Below are positions 8,926 through 18,631 of a stretch of DNA of 64,000 bases, in pieces. Position 1 is the stretch's first letter; every line of letters begins with the position of its first letter. Below the pieces are notes generated by a model. The model was not told where the DNA came from and searched no databases. It saw nothing but the letters and a program-made list of their open reading frames with translations. The stretch comes from an uncultured Cohaesibacter sp. (lineage in GTDB: Bacteria > Pseudomonadota > Alphaproteobacteria > Rhizobiales > Cohaesibacteraceae), in the NCBI RefSeq assembly GCF_963667045.1, contig NZ_OY762934.1, positions 3,974,501-4,038,500 on the forward strand, read 5' to 3'. The position numbers were made by a program, and so were the translations under genes.

Positions 8926-10911
8926 CTATTTTAGACGTTCTACAACCTTTGCGACAACATTGGCTGAAGTGATGCCGAATTTTTCATAGAGTTCCTGATA
9001 TGGGCCTGACGCGCCGAAGCTGTTCATGCCGATGAAGATGCCGTCAGAGCCGATGAAACGATCCCAGCCCATGCGCAGGGCGGCTTCGATACCGACATTG
9101 ACCTTGGCTTCACCCAGGATCTCTTTCTTATACTCTTCCGATTGCGCTTCGAAAAGCTCAAAGCAGGGAACCGATACAACGCGGGCCAGAATGTCCTGTT
9201 CAGCCAGAGCGTCCTTGGCAGCCATTGCAATCTCGACTTCCGAGCCCGATGCGAAGATCGAGACATCGGCGTCGCCGTCACAATCGGAGAGCAGGTAGGC
9301 GCCGCGTGCACAGAGGTTTTCTTCCGAATATTCGATGCGATACGGGGTGAGGTTCTGGCGGGTCAGCGCCATGGAGCTCGGGTTGCTCTTCGACAAGATG
9401 GCAATTTCCCAGCATTCTGCGGTTTCCATCGCGTCAGCCGGACGGAAGACCAGCATGTTCGGGATGGCGCGCAGGGATGCGAGGGTTTCAACCGGCTGAT
9501 GGGTCGGGCCATCTTCGCCAAGGCCGATGGAGTCGTGGGTCAGGACGTAGATGACCCGCTGTTCCATGAGGGCGGACAGGCGCATGGCACCGCGCATGTA
9601 GTCGGCAAAGACGAGGAAGGTGCCGCCGTAAGGGATGACACCACCGTGCAGGGCCATGCCGTTCATTGCGGACGCCATGCAGTGTTCACGGATGCCCCAG
9701 TTCATGTAACGGCCGGAGAAGTCGTCCGGTGTGACAGAAACGGTCGAGGGGGTCTTGGTGTTGTTGGATCCTGTCAGGTCGGCGGACCCGCCAATGGTTT
9801 CCGGCACAACTTCGGTGATGACGTTGAGCGCCATTTCGGAAGCCTTGCGGGTTGCCACTTTCTTGGGGTCTGCTGCCAGGGACTTCTTGTATTCGGCCAT
9901 GGCATCTTCGAAGCCTGCTGGCAGATCGCCACGCATGCGGCGTTCGAACTCGGCACGCAGTTCCGGATCGGCAGCCTCAAGGCGCTTCTGCCATTCCTTG
10001 TGGGCCTGTGCGGCGTTGAGGCCGGCAATGCGCCATGCATCACGGATGTCGGCAGGGATTTCGAACGGGGCGCTGTCCCAGCCGAGCGCTTCGCGGGTGG
10101 CCGCGATTTCTTCAGCGCCGAGCGGAGCGCCATGCACCTTGTTGGTGCCAGCCTTGTTCGGGGCACCGAAGCCGATGACCGTCTTGCAGGCGATCATGGT
10201 TGGCTTGTCGCTCTTTTCGGCAGCCTCGAGGGCTGCTGCAATGGCGGCCTGGTCATGGCCGTCAACACTCATGGTGTTCCAGTTGCAGGCCTTGAAACGG
10301 GCGTGCTGATCGGTGGAATCAGAGACGCTGACATTGCCGTCGATGGTGATGTTGTTGTCGTCCCAGAGCAGGGTCAGCTTGTTGAGCTTGAGGTGACCTG
10401 CCAGAGCGATGGCTTCCTGCGAGATGCCTTCCATGAGGCAGCCGTCGCCAGCCAGAACATAAGTGCGGTGGTCAACCAGATCGTCGCCGAATTTGGCAGC
10501 CAGCAGCTTTTCGGTGATTGCCATGCCGACGGCATTGGCAATGCCCTGGCCCAACGGGCCGGTTGTCGTTTCGATGCCGGCGGCATGACCGTATTCAGGA
10601 TGGCCAGCGGTCTTGGCGCCCAGCTGGCGGAAGTTTGCCAGATCTTCGATGGACATGTCTTCGTATCCCAGCAGATGGAGCAGGGAATAAAGCAGCATCG
10701 AGCCGTGGCCACCAGACATGACAAAACGGTCGCGGTCAGCCCACTTCGGACTGGTCGGGTCGAATCGCATGAATTTGGTGAAGAGTACGGTAGCAACGTC
10801 CGCGGCACCCATTGGAAGGCCGGGGTGTCCGGAGTTTGCTTTCTCAACGGCGTCCATTGAAAGAAAGCGGATCGCATGCGCCATGCGGGTCTGTTTATCC
10901 ATGTTGTTCAT
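8926..10911 (-). CDS. tkt: Transketolase
   Basis: This 661-aa protein has the full family length. It moves two-carbon ketol units in the pentose phosphate and Calvin cycles using thiamine diphosphate. Visible landmarks are [11 protein letters not shown] near residue 28, the ThDP-Mg site [13 protein letters not shown] (about 155-167) and the pyrimidine-domain block [19 protein letters not shown] (about 460-478). The start [10 protein letters not shown] has an alternative ATG at residue 4. It heads the tkt-gap-pgk cluster. No phosphoribulokinase or Rubisco gene is present, so a glycolysis/pentose-phosphate role is the default reading. Confidence 0.97.
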   Translation of the reverse strand: MNNMDKQTRMAHAIRFLSMDAVEKANSGHPGLPMGAADVATVLFTKFMRFDPTSPKWADRDRFVMSGGHGSMLLYSLLHLLGYEDMSIEDLANFRQLGAKTAGHPEYGHAAGIETTTGPLGQGIANAVGMAITEKLLAAKFGDDLVDHRTYVLAGDGCLMEGISQEAIALAGHLKLNKLTLLWDDNNITIDGNVSVSDSTDQHARFKACNWNTMSVDGHDQAAIAAALEAAEKSDKPTMIACKTVIGFGAPNKAGTNKVHGAPLGAEEIAATREALGWDSAPFEIPADIRDAWRIAGLNAAQAHKEWQKRLEAADPELRAEFERRMRGDLPAGFEDAMAEYKKSLAADPKKVATRKASEMALNVITEVVPETIGGSADLTGSNNTKTPSTVSVTPDDFSGRYMNWGIREHCMASAMNGMALHGGVIPYGGTFLVFADYMRGAMRLSALMEQRVIYVLTHDSIGLGEDGPTHQPVETLASLRAIPNMLVFRPADAMETAECWEIAILSKSNPSSMALTRQNLTPYRIEYSEENLCARGAYLLSDCDGDADVSIFASGSEVEIAMAAKDALAEQDILARVVSVPCFELFEAQSEEYKKEILGEAKVNVGIEAALRMGWDRFIGSDGIFIGMNSFGASGPYQELYEKFGITSANVVAKVVERLK

Positions 10912-11532
10912 GAACTCTGCTTCTGGATGTTGTCCTATGCCATCGACCTGGAAATTGTCTGAAACTGCCCATTGTCGGTTTTAACATTTGAACGCAATCT
11001 GGTTAGACAGGAACTGCCTTGCCACTTAGCAAGCCCGGCAGACAGAGGCGTTTTATAAACGCCCTGACATTTATCATCAGGGTGCGCAGAGTCAATCCGC
11101 TCGAATGGGGCAAATACCCAAAACAGCAGAATCTGCATGATAAACGGGCCAAGTTTCATTCCCTGTGGACTTGATCTGTTGACGAACAGGCGCCATTGAC
11201 GAAGTTCGATTATGTCTCCTAGATTTGGTAGGAATGAAGAATCTTGCGTGATTCAGCGTCCTGATTCTGTCGGCTCATGCATATTTCGTGTTGAAATTTG
11301 TCCCTCGGCCTGTTTGTTTGGCCTGCTCGCGTATGCGATTTTGGTGAGGACGCGTGGCGTTTGTGGCGCAAGGCCCTTGGGAAAAGCGGAAATCCGGGTA
11401 TTTCTTGACCAGATTTGACACAGTTCGGTCCAAGTGATGGATCAATGACAGATACTTCTGTTGCATGATGTCTGGATATGCCACGCGTGGAATGGAAATG
11501 AAAAGCCGTCTCTTGCGAGATCTGGGGGTCAA
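10912..11532. other. Divergent intergenic region, tkt / DUF4164 gene
   Basis: This 621-bp region has no convincing gene. It must hold the divergent promoters. A small hairpin (ggcgttt 11047-11053, aaacgcc 11057-11063) and a second (cctga/tcagg flanking 11065-11083) lie on the tkt side and may sit in its 5' leader. No known riboswitch was recognised. Confidence 0.5.
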
Positions 11533-11814
11533 ATGAGTAATAAAACGCGGGTAGAGATGGCATTGACCAGGCTTGATGCGGCGATTGCGGGACTTTCGCA
11601 GTCGATCGACAAGCGGCAGACCAAGGACCTGTCGGTCAAGGCCATGCAGGACGACCTGCAGCGCATGACACGGGAACGCTCGGATCTGACGGGGTCATTG
11701 GAAAAGGAAAAGGCTCGTGCAGAGAAGCTGGAAGGGGCCAACGAAGAAGTGTCCCGTCGGCTGGGCGCAGCAATGGAATCGGTTCGGGCTGTTCTGGACC
11801 GGCATGGTGGGTGA
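11533..11814 (+). CDS. DUF4164-type coiled-coil protein
   Basis: From the ATG at 11533 (ribosome site gggg just upstream) the protein is 93 aa. It is almost entirely heptad-patterned and charged, consistent with one long coiled coil, with no membrane segment. Small coiled-coil proteins of this kind are consistently encoded just before zapA in Hyphomicrobiales. By position it is thought to work with ZapA and FtsZ in cell division, but no function is proven. The zapA gene starts 37 bp downstream, so the two are probably co-transcribed. Confidence 0.75.
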   Translation: MSNKTRVEMALTRLDAAIAGLSQSIDKRQTKDLSVKAMQDDLQRMTRERSDLTGSLEKEKARAEKLEGANEEVSRRLGAAMESVRAVLDRHGG

Positions 11815-11851
11815 CAGAATGGGTCAGCCACCGGATTGGCTGGAGTAACAC

Positions 11852-12211
11852 ATGGTTCAAGTCAGTGTCAGCATCAATGGGCGTGCTTACCGAATGGCCT
11901 GCGAAGATGGTCAGGAGGAGCATCTGCTGGCGTTGGCCCGGCGATTTGACGGCATGATTGCTCAGCTCAAGGAAAATTTTGGTGAAATCGGCGATCAGCG
12001 GCTGACGGTGATGGCCGGGATCATGGCCATGGACCTTTTGGCCGAGGCCGATGGCCGGGTGAAGCATCTCAGTGAAGAGATTTCCGCCCTGCGGGATGCC
12101 CGCTCTGCGGTGCTGGAAAAGTCCGAAGGGGATCAGGAGGTGCTGGCCAAGCGGATCGACAAGGCCGCCGAGGAGCTCGAGCGCCTGTCGAAAGTGCTGC
12201 TTGAGAGTTGA
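11852..12211 (+). CDS. zapA: Cell division protein ZapA
   Basis: This 119-aa protein has the ZapA pattern: an N-terminal VSVSINGRAYRMAC strand pair, a central LTVMAGIMAMDLLAE helix and a C-terminal coiled coil. ZapA binds and cross-links FtsZ filaments at the division site. The order DUF4164 gene, zapA, 6S RNA, 5-formyltetrahydrofolate cyclo-ligase is a known alphaproteobacterial arrangement and supports the call. Confidence 0.92.
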   Translation: MVQVSVSINGRAYRMACEDGQEEHLLALARRFDGMIAQLKENFGEIGDQRLTVMAGIMAMDLLAEADGRVKHLSEEISALRDARSAVLEKSEGDQEVLAKRIDKAAEELERLSKVLLES

Positions 12212-12287
12212 TCTTCGAGAATCGGACTGGAAATCTCATTGCCGATCCTTTATATATGGAAAGCTTGCTGCACTTCGCGTTAGATGC

Positions 12288-12430
12288 AACTTTTCCTCGG
12301 GGCCTTAAAGATCCGAATGGGAGCTGGCGCTGATCTGGACCGTGGTCCGTTTCAACTGGCACCCCCCTGTATTACAGGTGTCCCAGGATCTGAAAAGCAT
12401 CGACGGTCGTTGCGGCTTTCTGTTTGGGAG
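12288..12430 (+). ncRNA. ssrS: 6S RNA
   Basis: The 272-bp gap between zapA and the cyclo-ligase gene is the usual location of 6S RNA. The sequence can fold as a long irregular hairpin: cttaaagatcc near 12304-12314 pairs with ggatctgaaaag near 12391-12402, enclosing a GC-rich internal arm. The 5' part contains the cctcggggcc block typical of alphaproteobacterial 6S RNAs. 6S RNA mimics an open promoter and sequesters sigma70 RNA polymerase. The exact 5' and 3' ends are estimates. A strong terminator follows directly. Confidence 0.75.
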
Positions 12431-12462
12431 CGGCGATCCTTTTGGGGATCTGCCGCTCTTTT
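12428..12462 (+). terminator. Intrinsic terminator after 6S RNA
   Basis: The stem gagcggc-gatcc (12428-12439) pairs with ggatc-t-gccgctc (12446-12458), one bulge, followed by TTTT (12459-12462). It ends the 6S RNA or zapA transcript 22 bp before the next start codon. Confidence 0.85.
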
Positions 12463-12483
12463 ACAATTGGTTGGTATCGATCA

Positions 12484-13077
12484 ATGGACGACGTCGCAAT
12501 ACGAACGCTCAAACAGGAAACAAGGCGCAGCATGCGCGCCCTCAGAAATGCCCTGTCGCCACAGGAGCATGCAGCAGCCAGCGTTGCCATCTGCGACAAT
12601 CTTCTGCAATTCATGGACTGGAAAGCCCTGCCTGACGGGGCTTGCATCGGCATGTTCTGTCCAGTCAAATCCGAAGTTGATATCACTGCACTTTCCGAGC
12701 CTCTGCGCGCACGCGGCTATCGTCTGGCCCTGCCGGTGACTGTTGGTGCGACCGGCATGATCTTTCGTGTCTGGAACAGGGATGCCGCGCTGGAAGATGC
12801 CGGATTTGGTACTGTGGGGCCAAAAGCCGATGCGGAAGAGGTCTTTCCGGCCTGTCTGTTGATGCCGCTGCTGGCCTTCGATGCCCAATGCAACCGGCTT
12901 GGCTATGGCGCCGGGCATTATGACCGCTATATTTCCGAACGCATCATCCTGAACTCCCGCCCCTATCTGGTCGGACTGGCTTTTGCCCTGCAACAACTGG
13001 ACAAGATACCGGTTGGAGAGTATGACCTTCCGCTAGATGCCATTTTCACGGAAAGAGAAATAATTGTTCCGGCCTGA
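12484..13077 (+). CDS. 5-formyltetrahydrofolate cyclo-ligase
   Basis: From the ATG at 12484 the protein is 197 aa. It converts 5-formyl-THF to 5,10-methenyl-THF with ATP. The signature LLAFDAQCNRLGYGAGHYDR is seen at about residues 137-156, and the N-terminal KQETRRSMRALR helix matches the family's ATP-site helix. An in-frame extension to 12424 would run through the terminator hairpin and is rejected. The location after 6S RNA matches ygfA/fau in proteobacteria. No strong ribosome site is visible. Confidence 0.93.
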   Translation: MDDVAIRTLKQETRRSMRALRNALSPQEHAAASVAICDNLLQFMDWKALPDGACIGMFCPVKSEVDITALSEPLRARGYRLALPVTVGATGMIFRVWNRDAALEDAGFGTVGPKADAEEVFPACLLMPLLAFDAQCNRLGYGAGHYDRYISERIILNSRPYLVGLAFALQQLDKIPVGEYDLPLDAIFTEREIIVPA

Positions 13078-13113
13078 CCAAACGGTTGTGTCGGTTAGAT
13101 TGAGCGAGAATTC

Positions 13114-13941
13114 ATGCGACTGCTGTTTGTTGGGGATATTGTTGGGCGGTCCGGGCGGGCCGTTATCGAAGAAAAGTTGCCGGGTCTTGTCGAGAAATAC
13201 CGTCTCGATTTTGTCGTGATCAATGGCGAGAATGCCGCTGGCGGCTTTGGAATCACAGAGACTATCGTACAAGATCTCATTGATGCTGGTGCGGACGTGA
13301 TCACCACGGGCAACCATGTCTGGGATCAGCGTGATGCCATGGTCTATTGTGAACGCCAGCCCGCCTTTCTGCGTCCAATCAACTTTCCATCCGGTGTCCC
13401 CGGCAAGGGGGCCAACCTCTACCATGCCCGCAATGGCGCGTCCGTTCTGGTGATGAATGCGATGGGGCGGGTTTATATGGATGCGCTCGATTGCCCGTTC
13501 CATGCGGTGGAGAGGGAGCTTGATGCCTGCCCTCTGGGTGACTTCGCCGATGCGATCATCCTTGACTTTCACGCTGAAGCGACTTCGGAAAAGCAGGCCA
13601 TGGGCTATTTTCTGGACGGTCGGGTCAGCATGGTGGTGGGCACCCATACCCATACGCCAACCGCGGATCACCGCATTCTGCCCGCCGGTACGGCCTATCT
13701 GACCGATGCGGGGATGTGCGGCGATTATGACTCCGTGCTGGGCATGGACAAGGAAGAGCCGGTGCAGCGGTTCCTGCGCAAGGTTTCCTCCTCGCGCTTT
13801 ACACCGGCGCTTGGCGAGGCCACACTTTGCGGTTTTGCGGTTGATACCGATGATCGCACGGGGCTTGCGGTAGCTGCCGAACCGGTCCGGATCGGTGGCC
13901 AATTGTCCCAGCATATCCCGACTTTCTGGGAAAATCGCTGA
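13114..13941 (+). CDS. YmdB-family metallophosphoesterase
   Basis: This 275-aa protein belongs to the TIGR00282/YmdB family. Metal-binding residues are visible in GDIVGRSGR (D8), NGENAAGG (E39, N40), GNHVWD (N67, H68), DFHAEATSEK and GTHTHTPTAD. Family members hydrolyse 2',3'-cyclic nucleotides and, in Bacillus, influence biofilm and motility decisions. The C-terminal DAGMCGDYDSVLGM block is also conserved. It lies 36 bp downstream of the cyclo-ligase gene on the same strand and is probably in its operon, an arrangement common in alphaproteobacteria. Confidence 0.9.
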   Translation: MRLLFVGDIVGRSGRAVIEEKLPGLVEKYRLDFVVINGENAAGGFGITETIVQDLIDAGADVITTGNHVWDQRDAMVYCERQPAFLRPINFPSGVPGKGANLYHARNGASVLVMNAMGRVYMDALDCPFHAVERELDACPLGDFADAIILDFHAEATSEKQAMGYFLDGRVSMVVGTHTHTPTADHRILPAGTAYLTDAGMCGDYDSVLGMDKEEPVQRFLRKVSSSRFTPALGEATLCGFAVDTDDRTGLAVAAEPVRIGGQLSQHIPTFWENR

Positions 13942-14066
13942 AATTGATGCAACTAATCGACGTCTGCTCAACAGGTCACTTGATCTTTGTCGCCTGTTTG
14001 TGGCATGACCGGCTGCAAATATTGCGTGGGACGCGCGACGACCAAAATACAGACGGATTGTAGGAT

Positions 14067-14816
14067 ATGGCAGGCCATTCAAAATTCAAGAACATCATGT
14101 ATCGCAAAGGCGCACAGGATGCGAAGCGATCAAAGCTGTTCTCCAAGCTTTCCAAGGAAATCACAGTTGCCGCAAAAATGGGCGGTTCTGATGCGGATTC
14201 CAACGCTCGTCTGCGTCTGGCCATTCAGAACGCCCGTGGCCAGTCCATGCCGAAGGACAATATCGACCGCGCTATCAAGAAGGCTGAAGCCGGTGATGAA
14301 GGCAACTTCGATGAAGTCCGGTATGAAGGGTACGGCCCGGGCGGCACTGCCGTTGTGGTCGAAGCCCTGACCGACAACCGAAACCGCACCGCGTCCAACG
14401 TGCGCGCAGCCTTCACCAAGAACGGCGGTTCGCTGGGTGAAACCGGCTCTGTCGCCTTCATGTTCGACCGCGTGGGCGAACTGGTCTATCCGGTTGACGC
14501 AGGCGAAGCCGACGATGTTCTGGAAGCCGCAATCGAAGCTGGTGCCGACGACGTGGTCAGCGATGAAGAATCGCACACCATCTACACCACGTTCGAAGAC
14601 ATGATCGAAGTTGGCAAGGCGCTGGAAGATGCCCTTGGCAAGGAACCGGAATCCCAGAAAGCCATCTGGAAGCCGCAGAACGAGATCGATGTGGATGCCG
14701 AAAAGGCTGAAAAGATCCTGAAGCTCATCAACGCTCTGGAAGATGATGACGACGTGCAGAACGTCTATTCCAACTTCACCATGAGCGATGAAGTGGCCGC
14801 TTCCCTTGAGGGATAA
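14067..14816 (+). CDS. YebC/PmpR/TACO1-family protein
   Basis: This 249-aa protein starts [10 protein letters not shown] and continues [16 protein letters not shown], the hallmark of the YebC family. It is often annotated as a transcriptional regulator; recent work on relatives points to a role in translation of proline-rich stretches. The acidic C-terminus ([16 protein letters not shown]) is typical. It lies 125 bp after the ymdB-like gene and ends at a strong terminator. In many bacteria it precedes ruvC, as here, although an antisense transporter gene intervenes. Confidence 0.94.
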   Translation: MAGHSKFKNIMYRKGAQDAKRSKLFSKLSKEITVAAKMGGSDADSNARLRLAIQNARGQSMPKDNIDRAIKKAEAGDEGNFDEVRYEGYGPGGTAVVVEALTDNRNRTASNVRAAFTKNGGSLGETGSVAFMFDRVGELVYPVDAGEADDVLEAAIEAGADDVVSDEESHTIYTTFEDMIEVGKALEDALGKEPESQKAIWKPQNEIDVDAEKAEKILKLINALEDDDDVQNVYSNFTMSDEVAASLEG

Positions 14817-14843
14817 CCTTTTGAGGTTTTGAAGACAGTTAAG

Positions 14844-14872
14844 ACCCCGCATGGTTGCCATGCGGGGTTTTT
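14844..14872 (+). terminator. Intrinsic terminator of the yebC-type gene
   Basis: An 11-bp perfect stem (accccgcatgg 14844-14854, ccatgcggggt 14858-14868) with a TTG loop is followed by five T. Confidence 0.92.
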
Positions 14873-14885
14873 CATTGGCTGACGC

Positions 14886-15518
14886 TCACCGGTTGATCGA
14901 GGCTGTCAGGATCTTGATGCTGGCAAGGCCGAACAGCATGGCGAACAGTCCTTCGAGCGCCCGGCGCATCTTGCGATAGCCGACAACGATCGGCTTGCTG
15001 GCGAACAACATCGCGTAGAGATGGCAGACGAAGGCGCTTTGCAAGCCCAGCGCCAGCACGACCGTGGCAAGGTCGGCAACAGATGCGTCACGGGGCAGGC
15101 CGAGTGCGTAGATCGAGCCGATGAACAGGATGGCCTTGGGGTTGGACAGGTGGATGGCCAGCCCCTTGAAATAGGTTTTGCGCAGGCTCAGAAGGCGGGG
15201 CGCACCTGTTGCAGGGGCATCCGTGTCCTGCCTCAGCGCTGACCGGGCCGACTTCAGCGCCAGATAGAGGAGATAGGCCGCGCCGCAATAGCGCAGGATT
15301 TCGAACAGCCACGCATTGGTGGCCATCACGCCGCCCATGCCGAGCGCTGCGGCGAGCGACCAGAACAGCGAGCCGGAGGTTACGCCCGAGGCCAGTGCTA
15401 GGCCATGTCTGCGGCCGTTGGCCATCGATGTGCTGGCGATGGCGAGGGTTGCCGGTCCGGGGCTGGCCATGGCAACGAGGGCAGCGCCCATGATGAGAGG
15501 CAGGTTGATGTCGGTCAT
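14886..15518 (-). CDS. LysE/RhtB-family exporter
   Basis: From the ATG at 15518 the protein is 210 aa, the usual LysE size; a longer frame exists but adds a non-hydrophobic tail. It has six predicted membrane segments. The family motif MASPGPATLAIAST is near residues 16-29, and the block NPKAILFIGSIYALG lies mid-protein. The family exports amino acids and derivatives. It is inserted convergently to the yebC-type gene and divergently from ruvC, so it is an independent unit. Its substrate cannot be told from sequence. Confidence 0.88.
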   Translation of the reverse strand: MTDINLPLIMGAALVAMASPGPATLAIASTSMANGRRHGLALASGVTSGSLFWSLAAALGMGGVMATNAWLFEILRYCGAAYLLYLALKSARSALRQDTDAPATGAPRLLSLRKTYFKGLAIHLSNPKAILFIGSIYALGLPRDASVADLATVVLALGLQSAFVCHLYAMLFASKPIVVGYRKMRRALEGLFAMLFGLASIKILTASINR

Positions 15519-15661
15519 CGGGGAATGGATCCTGAAGTGGTGCCAGTTGATCGGGCGCTGGGTTGAAAGGCATCTTCTCACGGTTGCCGAATTTGTCAAA
15601 TCCTGTTTGAACCCTTAGTTTGTTCTGGTATTGTTCATATTTCTTCGGTAAGGAAGAAAGC

Positions 15662-16165
15662 ATGATAGAGCATCCTACAAGAATCGTCGGGTTTGACCCG
15701 GGTCTGCGCAAGACCGGCTGGGGCGCGATCGATGTGATCAGCAACCGGTTGATTTTCGTCGGGTCGGGCCTGATCACGTCTGATGGCACAAAGGATCTGG
15801 CGTCCCGCCTGCTGGAGCTGCACAATGGTGTCATGGCCGTGTTGCAGCGCTATGAGCCGCAGGAAGTGGCGGTGGAACAGACCTTCGTCAACAAGGACGC
15901 CACCGCGACCCTGAAGCTGGGCCATGCCCGCGCGGTATCTCTGCTGGCTCCGGCGCAGCTTGGGCTGCCGGTTTCCGAATATGCGCCGAACGCAGTCAAG
16001 AAGACTGTGGTCGGGGTGGGGCACGCGGACAAGAAGCAGGTTCAGGTGATGGTCAAGATGCTGCTGCCCAAGGCGACCTTCGATAGCGAAGACGCCGCCG
16101 ACGCGCTTGCCATTGCCATTTGCCATGCCCATCAGCGTGGCCACAAGGCCTACAAGATTGCTTAG
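15662..16165 (+). CDS. ruvC: Holliday junction resolvase RuvC
   Basis: From the ATG at 15662 (ribosome site ggaag) the protein is 167 aa. It cuts Holliday junctions symmetrically as a dimer. The catalytic acidic residues are present: the first Asp in [13 protein letters not shown] (D12), the Glu in VEQTFVNKD, and the Asp residues in [14 protein letters not shown]. It is followed 22 bp later by ruvA and then ruvB, the classical resolvasome order. Confidence 0.96.
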   Translation: MIEHPTRIVGFDPGLRKTGWGAIDVISNRLIFVGSGLITSDGTKDLASRLLELHNGVMAVLQRYEPQEVAVEQTFVNKDATATLKLGHARAVSLLAPAQLGLPVSEYAPNAVKKTVVGVGHADKKQVQVMVKMLLPKATFDSEDAADALAIAICHAHQRGHKAYKIA

Positions 16166-16187
16166 TTGAAGATAAGGACGCTGGCCG

Positions 16188-16805
16188 ATGATCGGGAAGC
16201 TCAAGGGGTTGATTGATGAATATGCCGATGGCTATGTCATCGTGGATGTTGGTGGTGTCGGCTACGAGGTCTATTGTTCGAACCAGACCCTGCAATCCCT
16301 GCCTTCGGTCGGCGAGGCGGCGACGGTGCTCATCGAGACCCATGTGCGGGAGGACCAGATCAAGCTGTTCGGCTTTGCCACCTCGCTTGAGCGCGACTGG
16401 TTCCGGCTCCTGACCACAGTTCAGGGCGTTGGCCAGAAGGTGGCTCTGGCAATCCTTTCCACTCTCAAGATTTCCGAACTGACCTCGGCCATTGCCCTGC
16501 AGGACAAGGCGATGGTCGCCCGCACGCCCGGCGTCGGTCCCAAGGTTGCCCAGCGCATTGTCTCCGAGCTGAAGGACAAGACCCCGAGCCTTGCCGCAAC
16601 CGACAAGGCGGTGGCCAATCTGCAGGCCGAGATCGATGCGGTCGGTGCGCCCAAGGCCATGGCCGAAGCGGTATCCGCCCTTACCAACCTTGGCTATGCC
16701 CAGGTGCAGGCCAGCGCTGCGGTGGCCACCGTGATCAAACGCGAAGGCGACGGGCTTGGGACGGCAGCGCTCATCCGTCATGCGCTCAAGGAGCTTAGCC
16801 AATGA
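16188..16805 (+). CDS. ruvA: Holliday junction branch migration protein RuvA
   Basis: This 205-aa protein has the OB-fold start [12 protein letters not shown], a central pair of helix-hairpin-helix motifs ([13 protein letters not shown] and [13 protein letters not shown]) that grip junction DNA, and the C-terminal domain III ([11 protein letters not shown]) that contacts RuvB. It overlaps ruvB by 4 bp (ATGA), so the two are translationally coupled. Confidence 0.97.
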   Translation: MIGKLKGLIDEYADGYVIVDVGGVGYEVYCSNQTLQSLPSVGEAATVLIETHVREDQIKLFGFATSLERDWFRLLTTVQGVGQKVALAILSTLKISELTSAIALQDKAMVARTPGVGPKVAQRIVSELKDKTPSLAATDKAVANLQAEIDAVGAPKAMAEAVSALTNLGYAQVQASAAVATVIKREGDGLGTAALIRHALKELSQ

Positions 16806-17854
16806 TTGGGGATGAAGACCGGCTTGTTTCCGCGGCCATTCGCGAAGAGGATACGGATCGGGCGCTGAGGCCGCAGATGCTGGACGATTTTGTCGGGCAG
16901 GCTCAGGCGCGCGCCAATCTGGCAATTTTCATCGAGGCTGCGCGGACCCGCAAGGAGGCGCTGGACCATGTGTTGTTTGTCGGTCCTCCGGGGCTTGGCA
17001 AGACCACGCTGGCGCAGATCGTCTCTCGCGAGCTGGGGGTGAATTTCAAGTCCACCTCCGGCCCGGTGATCGCCAAGGCTGGCGATCTGGCGGCGCTTCT
17101 GACCAATCTGGAAGAGAATGACGTCCTGTTCATCGACGAGATCCACCGTCTCAATCCGGCGGTGGAGGAAATTCTCTATCCGGCGATGGAGGATTTCCAG
17201 CTCGACCTGATCATCGGCGAAGGTCCGGCTGCGCGATCGGTGAAGATCGATCTGGCGAAATTCACCCTTGTCGCAGCGACGACACGGCTTGGGCTGCTGA
17301 CCACGCCTTTGCGCGACCGCTTCGGGATTCCGGTGCGGCTCAATTTTTATACTGTGGATGAACTGGAGTATATTGTCACACGTGGTGCCCGTCTGATGGG
17401 GGTTTCGATCACCCGCGACGGGGCCGTCGAGATCGCCCGCCGCTCGCGCGGCACCCCCCGCATTGCTGGCAGACTTCTGCGCCGGGTGCGCGATGTGGCC
17501 ATCGTCCAGGCCGGGGGTGAAATCAGCCGTGAACTGGCCGACAGGGCGCTGAAGATGCTCGAAGTTGACAATGAAGGGCTCGACGCCCTAGACAGACGGT
17601 ACCTGACCTTGATCGCGGCCTCCTTTGGTGGCGGGCCGGTTGGAGTAGAGACCATAGCCGCTGCGCTCTCGGAACCCCGGGACGCAATTGAAGAAATTAT
17701 AGAGCCTTACCTGATCCAGCAGGGTTTCATCCAGCGCACCCCGCGCGGGCGCCTGCTGACACCCAAGGCTTTTGCCCATCTTGGGTTGGCTGTGCCTCGG
17801 AAAGACACTCCTCCACAAATGGGCCTGTTTGCTGAAGGAATTGATGATGCCTGA
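16802..17854 (+). CDS. ruvB: Holliday junction branch migration ATPase RuvB
   Basis: This 350-aa AAA+ motor drives branch migration. It has [11 protein letters not shown] near the start, Walker [13 protein letters not shown] (about residues 60-71), Walker [11 protein letters not shown], sensor 1 VAATTRLG with the arginine finger region TPLRDRFG, and a C-terminal winged helix ([18 protein letters not shown]). It starts inside the ruvA stop, and ybgC starts inside its own 3' end, linking the recombination genes to the tol operon. Confidence 0.97.
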   Translation: MIGDEDRLVSAAIREEDTDRALRPQMLDDFVGQAQARANLAIFIEAARTRKEALDHVLFVGPPGLGKTTLAQIVSRELGVNFKSTSGPVIAKAGDLAALLTNLEENDVLFIDEIHRLNPAVEEILYPAMEDFQLDLIIGEGPAARSVKIDLAKFTLVAATTRLGLLTTPLRDRFGIPVRLNFYTVDELEYIVTRGARLMGVSITRDGAVEIARRSRGTPRIAGRLLRRVRDVAIVQAGGEISRELADRALKMLEVDNEGLDALDRRYLTLIAASFGGGPVGVETIAAALSEPRDAIEEIIEPYLIQQGFIQRTPRGRLLTPKAFAHLGLAVPRKDTPPQMGLFAEGIDDA

Positions 17855-18305
17855 GCATCGCAATGAAAGCGACTGGCCGGATCTGGCTGGTCGCCTTACG
17901 GACTACGGACACCAGCAGATGATCCGGGTCTATTACGAAGACACTGACTTTTCCGGTATCGTTTATCACGCCTCCTACCTGCGCTTCATCGAGCGGGGTC
18001 GGTCGGACTATATCCGGTTGCTTGGCATCGAGCACAGCGTGCTCGACAGTGGCGAAGAGGGAGAGCGCCTGGCGCTGGCCGTGCGCCACATGGATATCAA
18101 CTTTCTCCGCTCCGCTCATATTGACGATATTCTCAAGGTGGAGACCCGCGTCAACACCGTCAAGGGTGCGCGTATGATCCTCGATCAGCAGATCCTGCGT
18201 GGCGAGGAAGTCCTGTTCACTGCCCGCGTAACGGTTGTCGCCATAACCCGCGAGGGTAAGCCTCGACGGCTGCCAGACAAAATGCGCAATATTTTGGCTC
18301 CGTGA
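17844..18305 (+). CDS. ybgC: Tol-Pal system acyl-CoA thioesterase YbgC
   Basis: From the ATG at 17844 (preceded by gaagga) the protein is 153 aa. It is a hotdog-fold thioesterase with the 4-hydroxybenzoyl-CoA-thioesterase-type motif [16 protein letters not shown], in which the Asp before FSGIVYH is the usual catalytic residue. It overlaps the end of ruvB by 11 bp and precedes tolQ by 326 bp. Family members act on acyl-CoA or acyl-carrier thioesters near the inner membrane; the link to Tol function is positional. Confidence 0.92.
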   Translation: MMPEHRNESDWPDLAGRLTDYGHQQMIRVYYEDTDFSGIVYHASYLRFIERGRSDYIRLLGIEHSVLDSGEEGERLALAVRHMDINFLRSAHIDDILKVETRVNTVKGARMILDQQILRGEEVLFTARVTVVAITREGKPRRLPDKMRNILAP

Positions 18306-18631
18306 GAGCGAAATTGTTTCAACAGGGCTTTTCCTTTCGGCTCTGTTCACTTTACTTAAACTTTCATTAACCATAATCGTGCCTTGTCAAAGAGTGCGTT
18401 CTTTGTGTTTGCACGCTTTTGCCGACCCTAGTTTTGACAAAATCTGCTGACAAATGCTGTCGCTAAGAGTCAATCCGGGGGCCGGCTGGTTGTGCCTGTT
18501 TGAAATGGCCCACGGCAAGGATGGCAGCAGAATTTCCTGCCGGATATGCTCGAGGCCCCAGTTTACATGTATTGGTTTGTCTGAAGCTGTCCGCTCCAGA
18601 CGGGACCGTGCGCTAGAAAGGACTAAGTTAC
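18306..18631. other. Intergenic region ybgC-tolQ
   Basis: A hairpin (aacagggc 18321-18328, gctctgtt 18340-18347) may end the ruv-ybgC transcript. The rest should hold the tolQ promoter, including a TTGACA at 18434-18439 without a well-spaced -10. No gene is seen. Confidence 0.4.

Noticed and set aside
9142-10860. 572-codon open frame antisense to transketolase
   Set aside because: It lies entirely opposite a confirmed gene, has no ribosome site or family pattern, and is expected from GC-biased codon use. The same applies to 26192-27970 opposite ftsH and 6313-7575 opposite pgk.
12424-12483. N-terminal extension of the 5-formyltetrahydrofolate cyclo-ligase
   Set aside because: It would translate the 6S RNA terminator hairpin. 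The family starts near the ATG at 12484.
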